Below, piece after piece: positions 22,426-32,832 of a DNA stretch of 64,000 nucleotides (position 1 is its first letter; each line of letters opens with the position of its first letter). The DNA is from Siphonodentalium dalli (taxonomy: Eukaryota > Mollusca > Scaphopoda > Gadilida > Siphonodentaliidae). The stretch spans positions 164,166,394-164,230,393 of the forward strand of contig CP136069.1 in the NCBI GenBank assembly GCA_032622095.1, written 5' to 3'. The translations under genes were made by a program, and so were the position numbers. The notes under the pieces are model-generated. The model was not told the DNA's origin. It saw only the letters and a program-made list of their open reading frames with translations, and did not search any database.

Positions 22426-22627
22426 TCAACTCCTTAACCACAGCAGAATTATGGGTAATTTTTAAGGATTTAGTCGGAAATATAGCTTGTTGCCATTCAT
22501 CGGATAGCTCTCAGTGAGAGCTTTCCGATGAATGGCAACAAGCCATATTTCCGACTAAATCCTGAAAAATTTACCCATAATTCTGCTGTTGATAAGGAGT
22601 CGATTATTTACTAGTAGGGCATTACTG
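22408..22627. mobile_element. Family A palindromic MITE, copy A4
   Basis: 220 bp with the standard arms (GGATTTAGTCGGAAATAT, GAGCTTTCCGATGAATGGC) between TA at 22406-22407 and 22628-22629. The left terminus has drifted (ATATAATGCCC instead of CAGTAATGCCC). The right end has a small CTAGTA insertion before GGGCATTACTG. Confidence 0.85.
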
Positions 22628-22880
22628 TATTTGATGAGCATCCCTCTGAGGAAAGGAAAGGGTTAACAGTCTAAAAACCATGAAAATGCGTCAGTTATTA
22701 GTGTTTCAATGCTGTGGTACTGAAGAATAAAATGTGTGCAGATACACAACAATAAGTGCATCATATGACTTTAAGACTGGACACCCGTACTTAAAGTGTA
22801 TTTTAACAGCTATAAAGCACAACAGAAAATGTGTCAGGGAAAGTAATCAATTTAGATGTAAAGGTAGAATTTCAACAGCG

Positions 22881-23339
22881 GATTCAGCGAATAAGGTGCC
22901 TGTCATTTGCAGAATGAGGTCCCCCACAGGGTGAATTTAGTGACGCTATCTCGAATAGTGTGTTAGCATCACCAAATTCACCCTCTGGGGAACTCATTCT
23001 GCATGGCCTCGTCTGCTATAGGAGACATAGACTCAGATTGAAGTTCCCAAATGGTGAATATTGTGATCTACACCCATTGGGAACCTCGATTATGCAATGT
23101 GTCGTCTGCCAATTAGGGATATAGAGAAACTAATCTAAAAAAGAAATAGAATCTATGTGAAGAAGTTTCTATATAAATTTGATAATAAAGAAACTTTCCA
23201 GAGAAGATGAGGCCTAAGCAGAATGAGGTCCCCAGAGAGTGAATTTAGTGATGCTAGCCCGCTGTGCAGGATAGTGTCACTAAATTCACCCTCTGGGGGC
23301 CTCATTCTGCAAATGACAGGCACCTTATTCTCAGGCCTG
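22881..23339. mobile_element. Family B MITE, copy B9 (AATAAGGTGCC subtype)
   Basis: About 459 bp flanked by exact caacagcg octamers at 22873-22880 and 23340-23347. The ends read GAATAAGGTGCCTGTCATTT and, inverted, AAATGACAGGCACCTTATTC, a different outer terminus from the AAATAGTGTGTCTGTC subtype. Contains the variant linker shared with B6. Confidence 0.87.
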
Positions 23340-23347
23340 CAACAGCG

Positions 23348-23893
23348 GGATTGCATGTTGACCTTTTGAATTCCGGAAGCATTTGAGTGAAGTAACTGAA
23401 TCAAACGATTCAAAGTATGCAATAACTGTCATGGCGAAATCAATATTGCCTAGTCTCTTTTTTTAAAACATGTGAATATAACACGAGCATCAAAGATTCC
23501 CAGTGAAGTTCATGGGGCTATCAGCAAGAGACATTTAATTTCAGCAAATCATTGATACCATTTATAACAATGACTGCAGGGTACTTCAATTTTATCCAAT
23601 ATTAAGGCATTGTGAGAACAGAAAATATGCTTTCTTTGATGACAAAGTTAATTTGCCTCCAAAAAAGTAACTTTACAGGAATAATTTGATTATTTTTCTT
23701 TTGAAATATTATGTTTAAGAAATGTGATAAGTGATGTAACGAAATGAAACAAAGTTTATCTTGGGATCACACCAGGATCACACCATAAAGTGACATGAAC
23801 AAATATGCTCAAAGGTTAATTGATCAAGAAGAATACAACCTGAAATTATTGATTTCTTTATCTTGCAGAAGTTAGTATATGAGGAGATTTAAG
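23348..23893. other. Spacer without recognised feature
   Basis: AT-rich. 'ggatcacacca' is repeated back-to-back near 23764-23785. No gene recognised. Confidence 0.4.
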
Positions 23894-23951
23894 TTAACCC
23901 TTCCATGACTAGAACTTGCTGAAATTTTGCGAAAAACCCTGTGCCAATGTA

Positions 23952-24504
23952 CAGTAATGCCTTAACCCTTTACCCAACAGAACGGCCCTGTGCCAATGCA
24001 TTCTCTTATATATGCGAGTCGACCATAGGTCGCCTCGCATATATAAGAGAATGCATTGGCTTAACACATTAAAAATTATAAAATTGTTAAAGAATGTAAG
24101 AAAAAATGGTAAAAAGTGTTAAAAAAAGATTTTTTTTAGGCCAATGCATTCTCTTATATATGCGAGGCGACCTATGGTCGACTCGCATATATAAGAGAAT
24201 GCATTGGCACAGGGCATAACTGTAACTATCACAATGTGGTCAAGGAGCCGGTTCCAATGATATCCATATTTGTATGGTTCTATTGAGACAGACCGAAGAT
24301 ATTTTAGGCTGTTGAAGCTTTATTTGGCCGGTTTTGGCCGGTTTGTTGGGTAAAGGGTTAAGTAATCGACCTCTTAACGAAAGCAGAATTATGGGTAACT
24401 TTTCAGGATTTAGTCGGAAATTGTTGCCATATTTCCGACTAAATCCTGAAAAGTTACCCATAATTCTGCTTTCGTTAAGAGGTCGATTACTTAGGGCATT
24501 ACTG
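23952..24504. mobile_element. Family A MITE, copy A5, middle of the nest
   Basis: Begins CAGTAATGCC after TA (23950-23951) and ends GGGCATTACTG before TA (24505-24506). Left and right family A sequence are separated by the family C insertion at the TTAA within 'atgccTTAAgtaatcg'. The remaining palindrome (24362-24504) lacks the usual central stem: GGAAATTGTTGCCATATTTCC is all that is left of the loop. Confidence 0.88.
23966..24357 (-). mobile_element. piggyBac-like MITE (family C), innermost, 392 bp
   Basis: Exactly the length of the copy at 13886-14277, in opposite orientation, with near-identical sequence. Ends are CCCTTTACCCAACA and TTGTTGGGTAAAGGG, flanked by intact TTAA at 23962-23965 and 24358-24361. 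It has the same double hairpin. An intact TSD and its innermost position make it the youngest of the three. Confidence 0.93.
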
Positions 24505-24678
24505 TATTCTCTTATAATTTTATATGCAAGACATGCTAGTATTCCACTTGACCTTGTAAGCCAGTGCATTCTCTTATATATGAGAGGCTCCCTATGGGAG
24601 ACTCACATGTATAAGAGAATGCACTGGTACAGGATCTTTAAGACTGCACCAGCGCACCTCCCATCATGAAAGGGTTAA

Positions 24679-25139
24679 ACCCATCCACTCCCATAATCTC
24701 ATTGAGTTCTCAGTTTTTTCATCTGGACCCTTTGAAGGTCTCAGAAATCTAACGGATTTTGCGACTTTTGTCCCTATACATGTATTTCTAAAATTTCCTG
24801 CTGTTGCCAACCATGGTCAAACCCATAGGTCTGACTTTTCTAATATTTTCAGTAAAATTGAGATTGTATTGTTTTGTTCATACGTCTTTCTGGGACATAT
24901 AATTTTCATACTGTATGTACTTCAGGTATTTATCAACCTATTTCGATACCGGGGAAAAATAATGAGAGGCCGATCACGATCGGCAGAGATTTAACCCATA
25001 CATTCCAACATACTAATTAGTTACCACAATCGAAACCATCAATCTGGAACTGAATATACACCTGTACATTAAAATTGAAGATGACTGGACAGATACATTA
25101 CATGGCATAAAACCAGAATCTATTCACATATGTGCTAGA
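24679..25139. other. Spacer without recognised feature
   Basis: No repeat boundary or gene recognised. Confidence 0.4.
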
Positions 25140-26135
25140 TAAGATATTGCTTCAGATAGCATGTGTCTATATATGGCATGGATGGGGAGGATAATATTTT
25201 CAAAATTAATCAATTGATACCAAATCTGTCGGTGAAGAGTGTGCATGATAAATCTGGATCTGAATTATGATGGGATTAATATTTTCTAAGCCAGTTACAA
25301 ACCAAACAAGAAGTTGCAACTCGGGTGCTGATACCATATACACCCATGGTGCCAAATGAAACATGGGCAGTACGGAAACCAAATTTAAAAAGATATATTT
25401 TATTTGAGCGAACGGACAAAAATTCAACATTTTCAGATGAACAAAGACGGACAACTCTTGAACGAAAAATGTGAATAATGTGAATAAATCCCTTTTGAAA
25501 GCCCTGGTGATGCCAAACCTGCATACAAAATTTCAATGAGATCCGATAATCCATGGTTGAGAAAACTGAATGTTAGATGGAAAGCCAACATTTTCAGATA
25601 AACAAAGAGGGATAACTCTTAAATGAAAGATTATATTTATCAAATCACATAGCAAATGAGTGTGGTGGAAGGGTTAATATTTTCCAACCTGATTAAAATG
25701 AACACATCACGCAAAGAAGTTTGTTCCTAAAAAGCATGTGACTGTTAGAAATTCATGCAGTAATTTCAATGACCTATTTGTCAAAGAATTTGGTAAGGCC
25801 AGAATTGTTATTATAATACAGCCAGCTATGTAATTTACTGCTAAAATACCCACATGTGATTCTCTTAAGTACTGTGGGTAGATGCTCATCAGTATTTATT
25901 GACATCAAAGCAAATGCATGTAAGGAAAAACTTAAGTGGTTCAAAGTAGAAGGGTTAATTTAATATGCAAATTGCACAGATAATTCACATTGTCTAGCAA
26001 GCAATAGTTATTTATAGCATGTGTCTATATGATGGGTGGAAAGAATTAATGTTTTCAAAACCAGTCAATCAATAATACCAGAACCCAGATAGGTGAAGAG
26101 TGCATGGGTCTTGATAAACCAAGAATTGAGTTATG
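25140..26135. repeat. Degenerate repeat units, 'tattttcaaa..atcaat.atacca' type
   Basis: Blocks containing 'agcatgtgtctatat', a 'gg..gg.taatattttcaaa' run, 'atcaat.gatacca' and 'ggtgaagagtg.atg' recur near 25155-25260 and 26015-26115. A weaker version is near 25655. Within it, 'caacattttcagat.aacaaag' recurs at 25424 and 25586. Short frames here are broken differently in each copy. Confidence 0.6.
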
Positions 26136-26689
26136 AGAAGGATCAAATTGAAAATATTTGAGTTATTGCATCGGATAAGCATTTGTCTATAGAACAAGAC
26201 AGTCAATGACTGTGGGGTCGCTCACCAGACTACAAAGACTGATAAGACTGGGACTCTGGAGACTACAACAGTCAGAACTTTTCATAATTACTTTAAAAGA
26301 AATAGCTCTAAACAGGATATGTGGCTAGAGAGATTTCACATATGTAGATTGGTGAAAATCCACCTTGAAATTACCAACTGTATACTACTGATCACCCCCT
26401 CCTCCTCCAGCTCAACAAGTCCCCTTTGACCGGTATACAGACTCCCAAGTCTTAGGTTGGAATTTCACAACTGACACCTCAAACTTTCTCAATTGTTGGA
26501 AATTTCCAATCTCACAAGCGCCTTTTTCCAAAACCATTTAGACATGTTTGAAGCCCAATTATCCATGGATCCAAAACACAATACATGTAAGTCAGATTAA
26601 TCAGTCAGGTGGTTCCAAGGTAGATGTTTTAATGAATTTGGCATTTCAATGATTTTATTAGACACAAAAGTGTTAACTCCCCATAGCCC
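26136..26689. other. Spacer without recognised feature
   Basis: Contains 'gggtcgctcaccagac' near 26215, which could be a decayed partner of the GTCTCAGGTGAGC end at 28392-28405. This is not firm enough to call as a terminal repeat. Confidence 0.35.
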
Positions 26690-27183
26690 CACCATTTCTT
26701 GACAAATTGACCTCATTTTAACAAATCTGAATCTCAGTCACTTAAGGATCCTCCTGATTGCTCCATACTATATGTAAGCTAAATAGTCCAACCTCTCTTG
26801 AGAAGACATTTTAAGAATTACTATAGAGACATATAGTTATGTCCCTGGTCCCCCCTATTTGACCAAGTGACCCCATTTAAAAAAAATCTGAATTGCAGTC
26901 AAGGAAGAACATTCCATGCTAAATAAGCCAACCAGTTCTTGCAAACATATTTTAAGAATTACTATGTAGTGAAATAGTCTCTGGCTCTGCCCTTATTTGA
27001 CTTTGTGATCCCATTTTCACAAAGGTAATTTCATACCAAATATAAGCAAAATAGGCCATTTGATTATTGCATAGAAGACACATCATGAATTACTATGTAG
27101 AGAAAGAGTAATGTAGCTGGCCTTGCACCTACTTGACCTGGTGACCCTGATTGAACAAATCTGAACCACAATCACCAAAGGAG
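26690..27183. repeat. Degenerate tandem repeat, about 130-150-bp unit (mollusc-like)
   Basis: Units with the order 'tttgac...gtgaccccatt', 'aacaaatctgaat...cagtca', 'accaaatat.a.c', 'agaattactatgtagagaa' recur near 26700, 26860, 26990 and 27115. They continue as better-preserved units after 28030. Repeats of this kind are familiar in bivalve and gastropod genomes; that is recollection, not a search result. Confidence 0.65.
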
Positions 27184-27685
27184 CAAGCCTGCAAATAGTG
27201 CACCTATTCCTACATTGTATGTGCCTGGCCTCAAGCAACACAATGTATTATACAATCAAGCCTTGAAATAGTGTGATAGTGTGTCTGTCATTTGCGGAAT
27301 GAGGTCCCCCAGAGGGTGACTTTAGTGATGCTATCCTGCACAATGGGCTAGCATCACTAAATTCACCCTCTGGGGACATCATTCTGCTAAGGCCCTCAAC
27401 TGCTATGGCAGACCTAGGATAAGATTGAAGTTCCCCAGTTGAAGTTGATGTTCACCCATTGGACACCTCAATTATGAATTTTATATTCTGCAAATTAGGG
27501 GATATAGAAACTTCCTAGAAGGGAAATGTAACTAACAACTGTGTGGGATAGCATCACTAAATTCACCCTCTGGGGACCTCATTCTGCAAATGACAGACCT
27601 CCTATTTGCCATGTTGAACAATACATGATAGATTGTACCTCTTATTAATGATTCTCTGACCTGCAAATGTCAGACACACTAAATT
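27184..27685. mobile_element. Family B MITE, composite copy B10
   Basis: Two family B left ends occur in succession (CAAGCCTGCAAATAGTG at 27184 and CAAGCCTTGAAATAGTG at about 27258). These are followed by the first hairpin, a shortened linker and half of the second hairpin, ending near 27606. A further right-end-like piece (CAGACACACTAAATTCAGGC) lies at 27668-27687. This looks like one copy inserted beside or into another, with deletion. Confidence 0.7.
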
Positions 27686-27690
27686 CAGGC

Positions 27691-28029
27691 AGTTTGTTTA
27701 AATTGCTAGCAGTATGTTTATACAAGCTGTCAGTGACATTGTATTCCTTGATTAATGACCTGTGTTTCTCTCTGTCTATCCACAAAGAGATATCTGCAAC
27801 TTTAATAGAACAGGTATTAATGTTGGAAGCTGGAAATGATATCCATTGGAAGGGATGTTGGTTGGGTGTAGGCCACTGCAGGGTGGGGGTGCATCTGGGC
27901 CATGTGGGAGGGGGATGGGTAATGGAATATTTCTGTAATTTCAGAAGATTAAAGATTAAAGTTTCATAAATCTGCAGATGTTATAATGGTGTAACTTTTT
28001 CAAATTTTATAACATGCTTCTTTTTTTTT
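27691..28029. other. Spacer with a G-rich stretch
   Basis: Contains a G-rich segment (27850-27920) and a T run near 28020. The 100-codon frame at 27667-27969 starts inside family B sequence and resembles nothing known. Confidence 0.4.
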
Positions 28030-28410
28030 TAGTTATGTCACTGGCTCTGCCCACATTCGACCCAGTGACCTCATTTGAACAAATCTGAATAACAGTCCCC
28101 CAAAGACCCTTTGTACCAAATATGAACCCATTCGGACCAATGAAATTTGAGAAGAAGTTGTTGTAAGAATTACAGAGTTATGGCCCTGGCTTCGCAACTA
28201 TTTGACCCAGTGACCTCATTTGAACAAATCGGAATGAGAGTCACCTAGGGAACATCCACACCAAATATGAACCCATTTGGTCTTACGGTTCCAGAGGAGA
28301 AGATGTTCAAAGAATTGTTGACGGACGGACGGATGGACGGACGGATGGACGGACGGACGAGGAGTGATGACTATAGCTCCACCGGAGACTTCGTCTCAGG
28401 TGAGCTAAAA
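28030..28410 (+). repeat. Mollusc-type repeat with GACG tail and GGTGAGCTAA end
   Basis: Two units (28040 and 28190) with 'tttgaacaaatc.gaat..cagtc' and 'accaaatatgaacccatt.gg' are followed by a GACG/GATG microsatellite. They end with GACTATAGCTCCACCGGAGA and CTTCGTCTCAGGTGAGCTAA. The terminal block gives orientation. Whether it is a SINE-like or DNA-type element cannot be told here. Confidence 0.7.
28319..28360. repeat. (GACG)n microsatellite
   Basis: Interrupted GACG/GATG tetranucleotide run forming the tail of the repeat above. Confidence 0.95.
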
Positions 28411-28431
28411 ACTATACAGGTGAAGGGTGTA

Positions 28432-28545
28432 GAGTAATGCTCTAAATAATCAACTCCTTAACCAAAGCCATATTTCCGACTAAATCCTGAAAAATTACCT
28501 ATAATTCTGCTGTGGTTAAGGAGTCGATTATTTAGGGCATTACTG
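28432..28545. mobile_element. Family A MITE, internally deleted copy A6
   Basis: 114 bp between TA dinucleotides. It keeps both outer termini (GAGTAATGCTCTAAATAATC and CGATTATTTAGGGCATTACTG). The left arm jumps from TCCTTAACCA straight to the right-arm word AGCCATATTTCCGACTAAAT. The central stem is lost. Confidence 0.88.
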
Positions 28546-28922
28546 TATCATCTGGAACCCTGTAATGAAATTTCAAAACGATCAGAGGAAAAATGTTATC
28601 GCATGGGATAGCACATGTCAATGTGATAGATTGGAAGGGTCAATAATTTCAAAAGTGATCAATACCAAAAACTGTACTGGTGAGAGGTACGTCATCATAA
28701 ACCTGAATAAAAAATTTGAAAGAGGTGGGTTAAAACAGAGCAATACAAAGTGATGGAACTTCAAAGGAGAGGGTCAATTCATACTGACCAATTGACATCA
28801 TTGCTGCAAAAAATAGGCTTTGAATAACACAAATAGTACCATAGCACTCGCCACCTGTAGCATTTAGACCCCACATAATTGACCATGCTCACAAGCAAGC
28901 CATTAATCACATCTGACATTTT
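28546..28922. repeat. Further copy of the degenerate 25-26 kb repeat, plus spacer
   Basis: 28604-28720 has 'gcacatgtcaatgtgat', 'ggaagggtcaataatttcaaa', 'gatcaataccaaaa' and 'ggtgagaggtacgtcatcata', matching the order at 25155-25260. The remainder is unrecognised. Confidence 0.5.
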
Positions 28923-29573
28923 GTCGGTGGGCTTCCAAAAGATCGTACCTGCCATTTTGGTGAGAAACTTTTTATTGCATTTTCAGAATCTTCGTTGCAT
29001 ACATTCATCATACAACATATTCAAGTATATTTTTTAAATGCCATTTATCGCTGTTTTTTTCTCATAGAAATTTGTGTTATAAAATGCCGTATCTGCTATA
29101 TAAATCACATTTTTGCTGGTTTTTTTTTAGGGAAATTCATGTTCTAAAATGCTGTATCGTTAATTCTCTTAATGTCTTAATTTTTATTTTTCGAAATCGT
29201 TCCTTCAGGACAATTCTGATTGGATTATTTTGAAGACTAGCTGGAGGGCATATCCTCCTTAGCCTAAGTGACAGAGATCAACAAATCCAGGGAAATTGTT
29301 GAAACTGAAATGTTGTATCTCAGTATACGAGTATAATCTCACAGATTTCTATTTTTTCCTTCTGAAGAGTCGTAAAAATCATAAAATCATGTTTTCTCAT
29401 CAACTAGAAGATAATTGAATATGAAAATGTATCTATTATAACAAATGTGATACAACGTGTTATTGTGTAAAGTTATTGGCAGATACCAATTATAGTTTCA
29501 GAGATAAATAGTTATTTGAGTCTCCTGAATTATTATATTTTCCTGAGGTACGACCTTTTAGAAGCCCACCAAC
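28923..29573. mobile_element. Element with about 28-bp terminal inverted repeats, 651 bp
   Basis: Left end GTCGGTGGGCTTCCAAAAGA with TCGTACCT; right end AGGTACGACCTTTTAGAAGC with CCACCAAC. Inside, 'aaatgc.gtatc' blocks recur about 80 bp apart at 29035-29160. Flanks (gacatttt, gatattca) are not a convincing target duplication. No coding capacity. Confidence 0.72.
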
Positions 29574-30377
29574 GATATTCATATTAAAACAAATGAAACT
29601 CCAGACAAATGCTGTCACACATTTAATTAATTTCAACTGGAGCTCCCTGGATAATGGTTAGGATATTATTGCCAGGGCTTCTAGAAGCATTTGGGCTGAC
29701 AATACAATACATCTATAACCGCTTTCCTCCATTGCCAATGCTGAATTTTATGGTTTTACTCATAATAGCCATCAGCTGCATGCTACACCAGCAAAATAAG
29801 TCATCAATACCAGGCAAATGGGTGGTCTGATCATACTCCGATCATGTACTCTTTTTATCAGTATAGAATCAAAAGTTTTTTCCCCCAAAACATATCTGAC
29901 ACCAGACTTAATAACTTGTATATCAATCCCCTGTTCAGCAACATCCTCAGTGGTTATATCCATGAAGTAAATTAAAAAACATTATATGTACTGTACATAA
30001 ATATCTGTTTTGTAAATGTTTGGGTCATGAATAAACATTGTTCAGTCAATCAACTGTGGTTTGAAGGACACATTTGTTCCAATTATGGTAACACGACATG
30101 TAATGGAAGCTATAATCAATTCTAAATGCCCATACATGTATAATATCACTGAAACGAACGAGCACTGCATTCTGAACTAATTTGAAAAGATACTACATGT
30201 ATACCCTAGTATTATGGCATATGATTAAATAATGTATTTACAATGATACTGCCACAAGTATGTTATAGTCTGAGGGTTCGATAGTCTGAGGCAAACCTCC
30301 ATATTATCGAAATTATCAGACTACATTGTATAAAACAGTGAAGTCACTGAACTCATTTATTTTGCTCTATATATAAA
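29574..30377. other. Spacer without recognised feature
   Basis: 'ccagggcttctagaagcatt' near 29672 has a hAT-like start but no partner was found. No gene recognised. Confidence 0.4.
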
Positions 30378-30435
30378 CAGGGTTTCCGCTACTACGGCAG
30401 GCCAGTCGTCCAGCGGCCTCATTCCCCTCACCAAC
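30378..30435 (+). mobile_element. hAT-like terminus, solo end
   Basis: Starts CAGGGTTTCCGCTACTACGG, followed by GGCC and GGCCTCATTCCCCTC motifs, in the same order as the inverted end at 15935-15986. No opposite end or duplication was located, so this is probably a truncated copy. Confidence 0.45.
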
Positions 30436-31601
30436 ATTGACTAGATATTAGCCATAAAATAGCCAGATCTAGCTCAGACCCCTTTTTACACAGGACGAGC
30501 AATCACTGACACTGATGAATAAAGATTGCAAGGAATCCTCCACTTGGTGCCTGAATAAGACATGATCAGTAGCGCGGACCACATGCAGTTGTCTACACCA
30601 TCCTGGGTAAAGCTTTGTCAGTGAATGTTTAGTAGTAATCAGCCTCTTGTACATGTATATCAATTTAATGTAGATTTCTGTCTATAACTCGCAACTTTTT
30701 GACCCACTATTTCCCCTCAAAAGGTGCATTATACATCGGTAAGTGATTAGGGGGGCTGAATTTTGAGCTACAGCCATGAACAAGGGAAGATCCAGCAGTC
30801 GCTGGGACGAACAGTGCAGACATTCCACCTCAAAACAACGTCTGTATCAGAGAAATGTTTAATTAAAAATGAAACAATTATAATAGTAATAGTTATTATC
30901 AGTGTATTTATTCTCTATTCTCCATCTGAGGAATGGCTTTTGATTTTACACCAAATTGTTTTGATTGGTACTGTGAACAAAATACAAAGAAAGCATGCAG
31001 AACATGCGTAAAGAATGTGACATGAGCTCTGCTCATAACTTCACACTGGTTACTGCCGGAATATACTTGCCACTGAGTGTTACAATCTGTCGGTTGCCAA
31101 CGGCAGTAGTCCCTTTGATGTTGGCTTAAATTGCTACTGTTATAAAATCAGTGTTTCCACTGTATATATATATTGTGGTGCTTACTTGCTTTTATTTCAT
31201 TAACTTGAGATCAAAGAAAGAAGATGTTTTAATTTGGTTGTCTCAAGAGCAACAAAATGTCTACTTTTCAGTCATAAACATCCGAATTTTCTCCCGATAG
31301 GGTGCTGGGTACATGCTTCCCAAATACGGCCACATTCCCCCAACCACTAGCGGGAACCCTGATATAAGGATGGGGACACCACAGTAACAGAAATAATATT
31401 CAATGTTGAAACATAGGGTGCCAAAGCCTTGGGCTGAATTAGTCACTCTCACCAGTTTTCTGTGACCCAGGTTCCCGGAAATGTGATAAAGTTACCCAGC
31501 TTGAGGAGATTTGTGATATAATTTCCCAGGTTAATAAAATTTCATGTGTAGCAAACAAAATATTCATATTTTGCGATATGTGCGATATTTTGGGATATGT
31601 G
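30436..31601. other. Spacer without recognised feature
   Basis: Several short overlapping frames of 60-82 codons on both strands, none recognisable. No repeat structure seen. Confidence 0.4.
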
Positions 31602-31634
31602 CCCCCCCCCCCCCCCCAATTGGATCCGCCCTTG
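31602..31634 (-). mobile_element. Possible hAT terminus with poly-C tract
   Basis: On the minus strand it reads CAAGGGCGGATCCAATT followed by a run of 16 G. CAGGGGCGGATCCA plus poly-G is a common hAT-type end in animals. The second base of the GGG block differs here and no partner end was found. Confidence 0.4.
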
Positions 31635-31906
31635 AGGTCCATCATCTAAACTTTCCACCTCCTGACATAGCTCAGCCTCAACTTGGCTCAAGCATGGAAA
31701 CACTGTAATGGCATTATAAGCTTAATTATCAGTTTAGCTATTAAATGTGAATTTGGCCTCCCATACGAACAAGTTGAAGTTCTTGGTGATTCAAACATAT
31801 TGCAAGAACAAGCGGCCATGATTGAATTTGTAATGAATTGCTCAGCATCACGAAAATAGACCCGGGTGTGCCCAGGGTGGTCTGACTCAACAGAGGAAAC
31901 TTCACA

Positions 31907-31929
31907 CAACAACAACAACAACAACAACA
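31907..31929. repeat. (AAC)n microsatellite
   Basis: About seven AAC/CAA trinucleotides. Confidence 0.95.
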
Positions 31930-32718
31930 TGGAAGGAACAGACCAAGAATGGCAAGATTTGTATTACCGGTACTGTACGTACTTGATCAAGACAGATTCA
32001 AGTTGATGTTGAGAGAACACGTTCTTGGTCTGTTCTCGGTATTCCGAGTTTGACACCATTGTCACGCCTTAGTGTCTACTGTTCGTGAACACAGAAGAAC
32101 ATGGATTCGATTATACACCATATGTGTTTGACTCAATGATAGACTCAAATTCAATGACCAGTTTTGATCACAACTGTACTTCACTTTATACTTGTCAAAC
32201 GCCGGCAGCGTCATTTGCGCACAATTCATTCTTTTAGCATAACGGTGTCGTGGCAATGCACAAATTCGGTAAAGCATTCATTAGTCACCTATTTAAATCT
32301 GAAATACTTACAGATATTGTGTCACAATCGTGTCGTTTTACTACAGTTTTGGAAAATAGAGGCGAGTCGATTAAAGATAGGAAAATGTGAATCTTTCTTC
32401 ATTGCATTCATCCAATGAAATTAGCCGATGTATACCCAAAAATCACATCTTTATAGAAGATAGTCTGTGATTGGATAGTGTCCATTCGTGACGTCGGATG
32501 TATCTTCTACTGTACAAGACAATATCGATGTCGATAAAATTGTACGGCATTTGTTGACGCTCCTCTCAGTTTACAGAGTTGCGTGGTTTGCTGGTTGGAT
32601 TTTATGGTTTACGTAGTCATTGAGTGTTTTAGGAAAGAATGAGTTCTTGAATTATGTAGTGTTCGTTTCGATTAGTTAGTAAGGTTTTGAGTTGTTACAC
32701 TCGTGTGAAATGGAAACA
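31930..32718. other. Spacer without recognised feature
   Basis: Near 31941 and 32015 'gaacagaccaag' and 'cttggtctgttc' form a short inverted pair about 75 bp apart. No gene recognised. Confidence 0.4.
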
Positions 32719-32832
32719 AGACGATTGGTACCTTGGACGATTGGTACCTGGACGTTTCGTACCCACAGGACGATTGGTACCAGTTTTGTTTGGACGTTTC
32801 GTACCAAGTCAGGGAAGACGATTGGTACCAGA
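32719..32832 (+). repeat. Left terminal phrase cluster (GACGATTGGTACC)
   Basis: Four GACGATTGGTACC phrases (about 32720, 32737, 32770, 32817) alternate with GGACGTTTCGTACC phrases (about 32752, 32793). GGTACC and GGTACG lie at the phrase ends. The first 60 bp are the inverted partner of the right terminus. Confidence 0.93.

Larger units (their letters stand above)
23898..24674. mobile_element. piggyBac-like MITE (family E), outer member of a three-level nest
   Basis: Lies between TTAA at 23894-23897 and 24675-24678. Ends are CCCTTCCATGA and TCATGAAAGGG. It carries the GTGCCAATG/ATTCTCTTATA hairpin word. That word is split at TA by a family A MITE (23952-24504), which is itself split at TTAA by a family C element. 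Removing the inserts leaves an element of about 222 bp. Confidence 0.85.

Noticed and set aside
24240-24669. Overlapping 109- and 111-codon frames on opposite strands
   Set aside because: Both are translations of the palindromic MITE nest. Opposite-strand similarity is caused by the inverted repeats.
28319-28405. TIR pairing of GTCTCAGGTGAGC (28392) with GTCGCTCACCAGAC (about 26215)
   Set aside because: Only a partial match over a dozen bases and no target duplication. Too weak to define an element.
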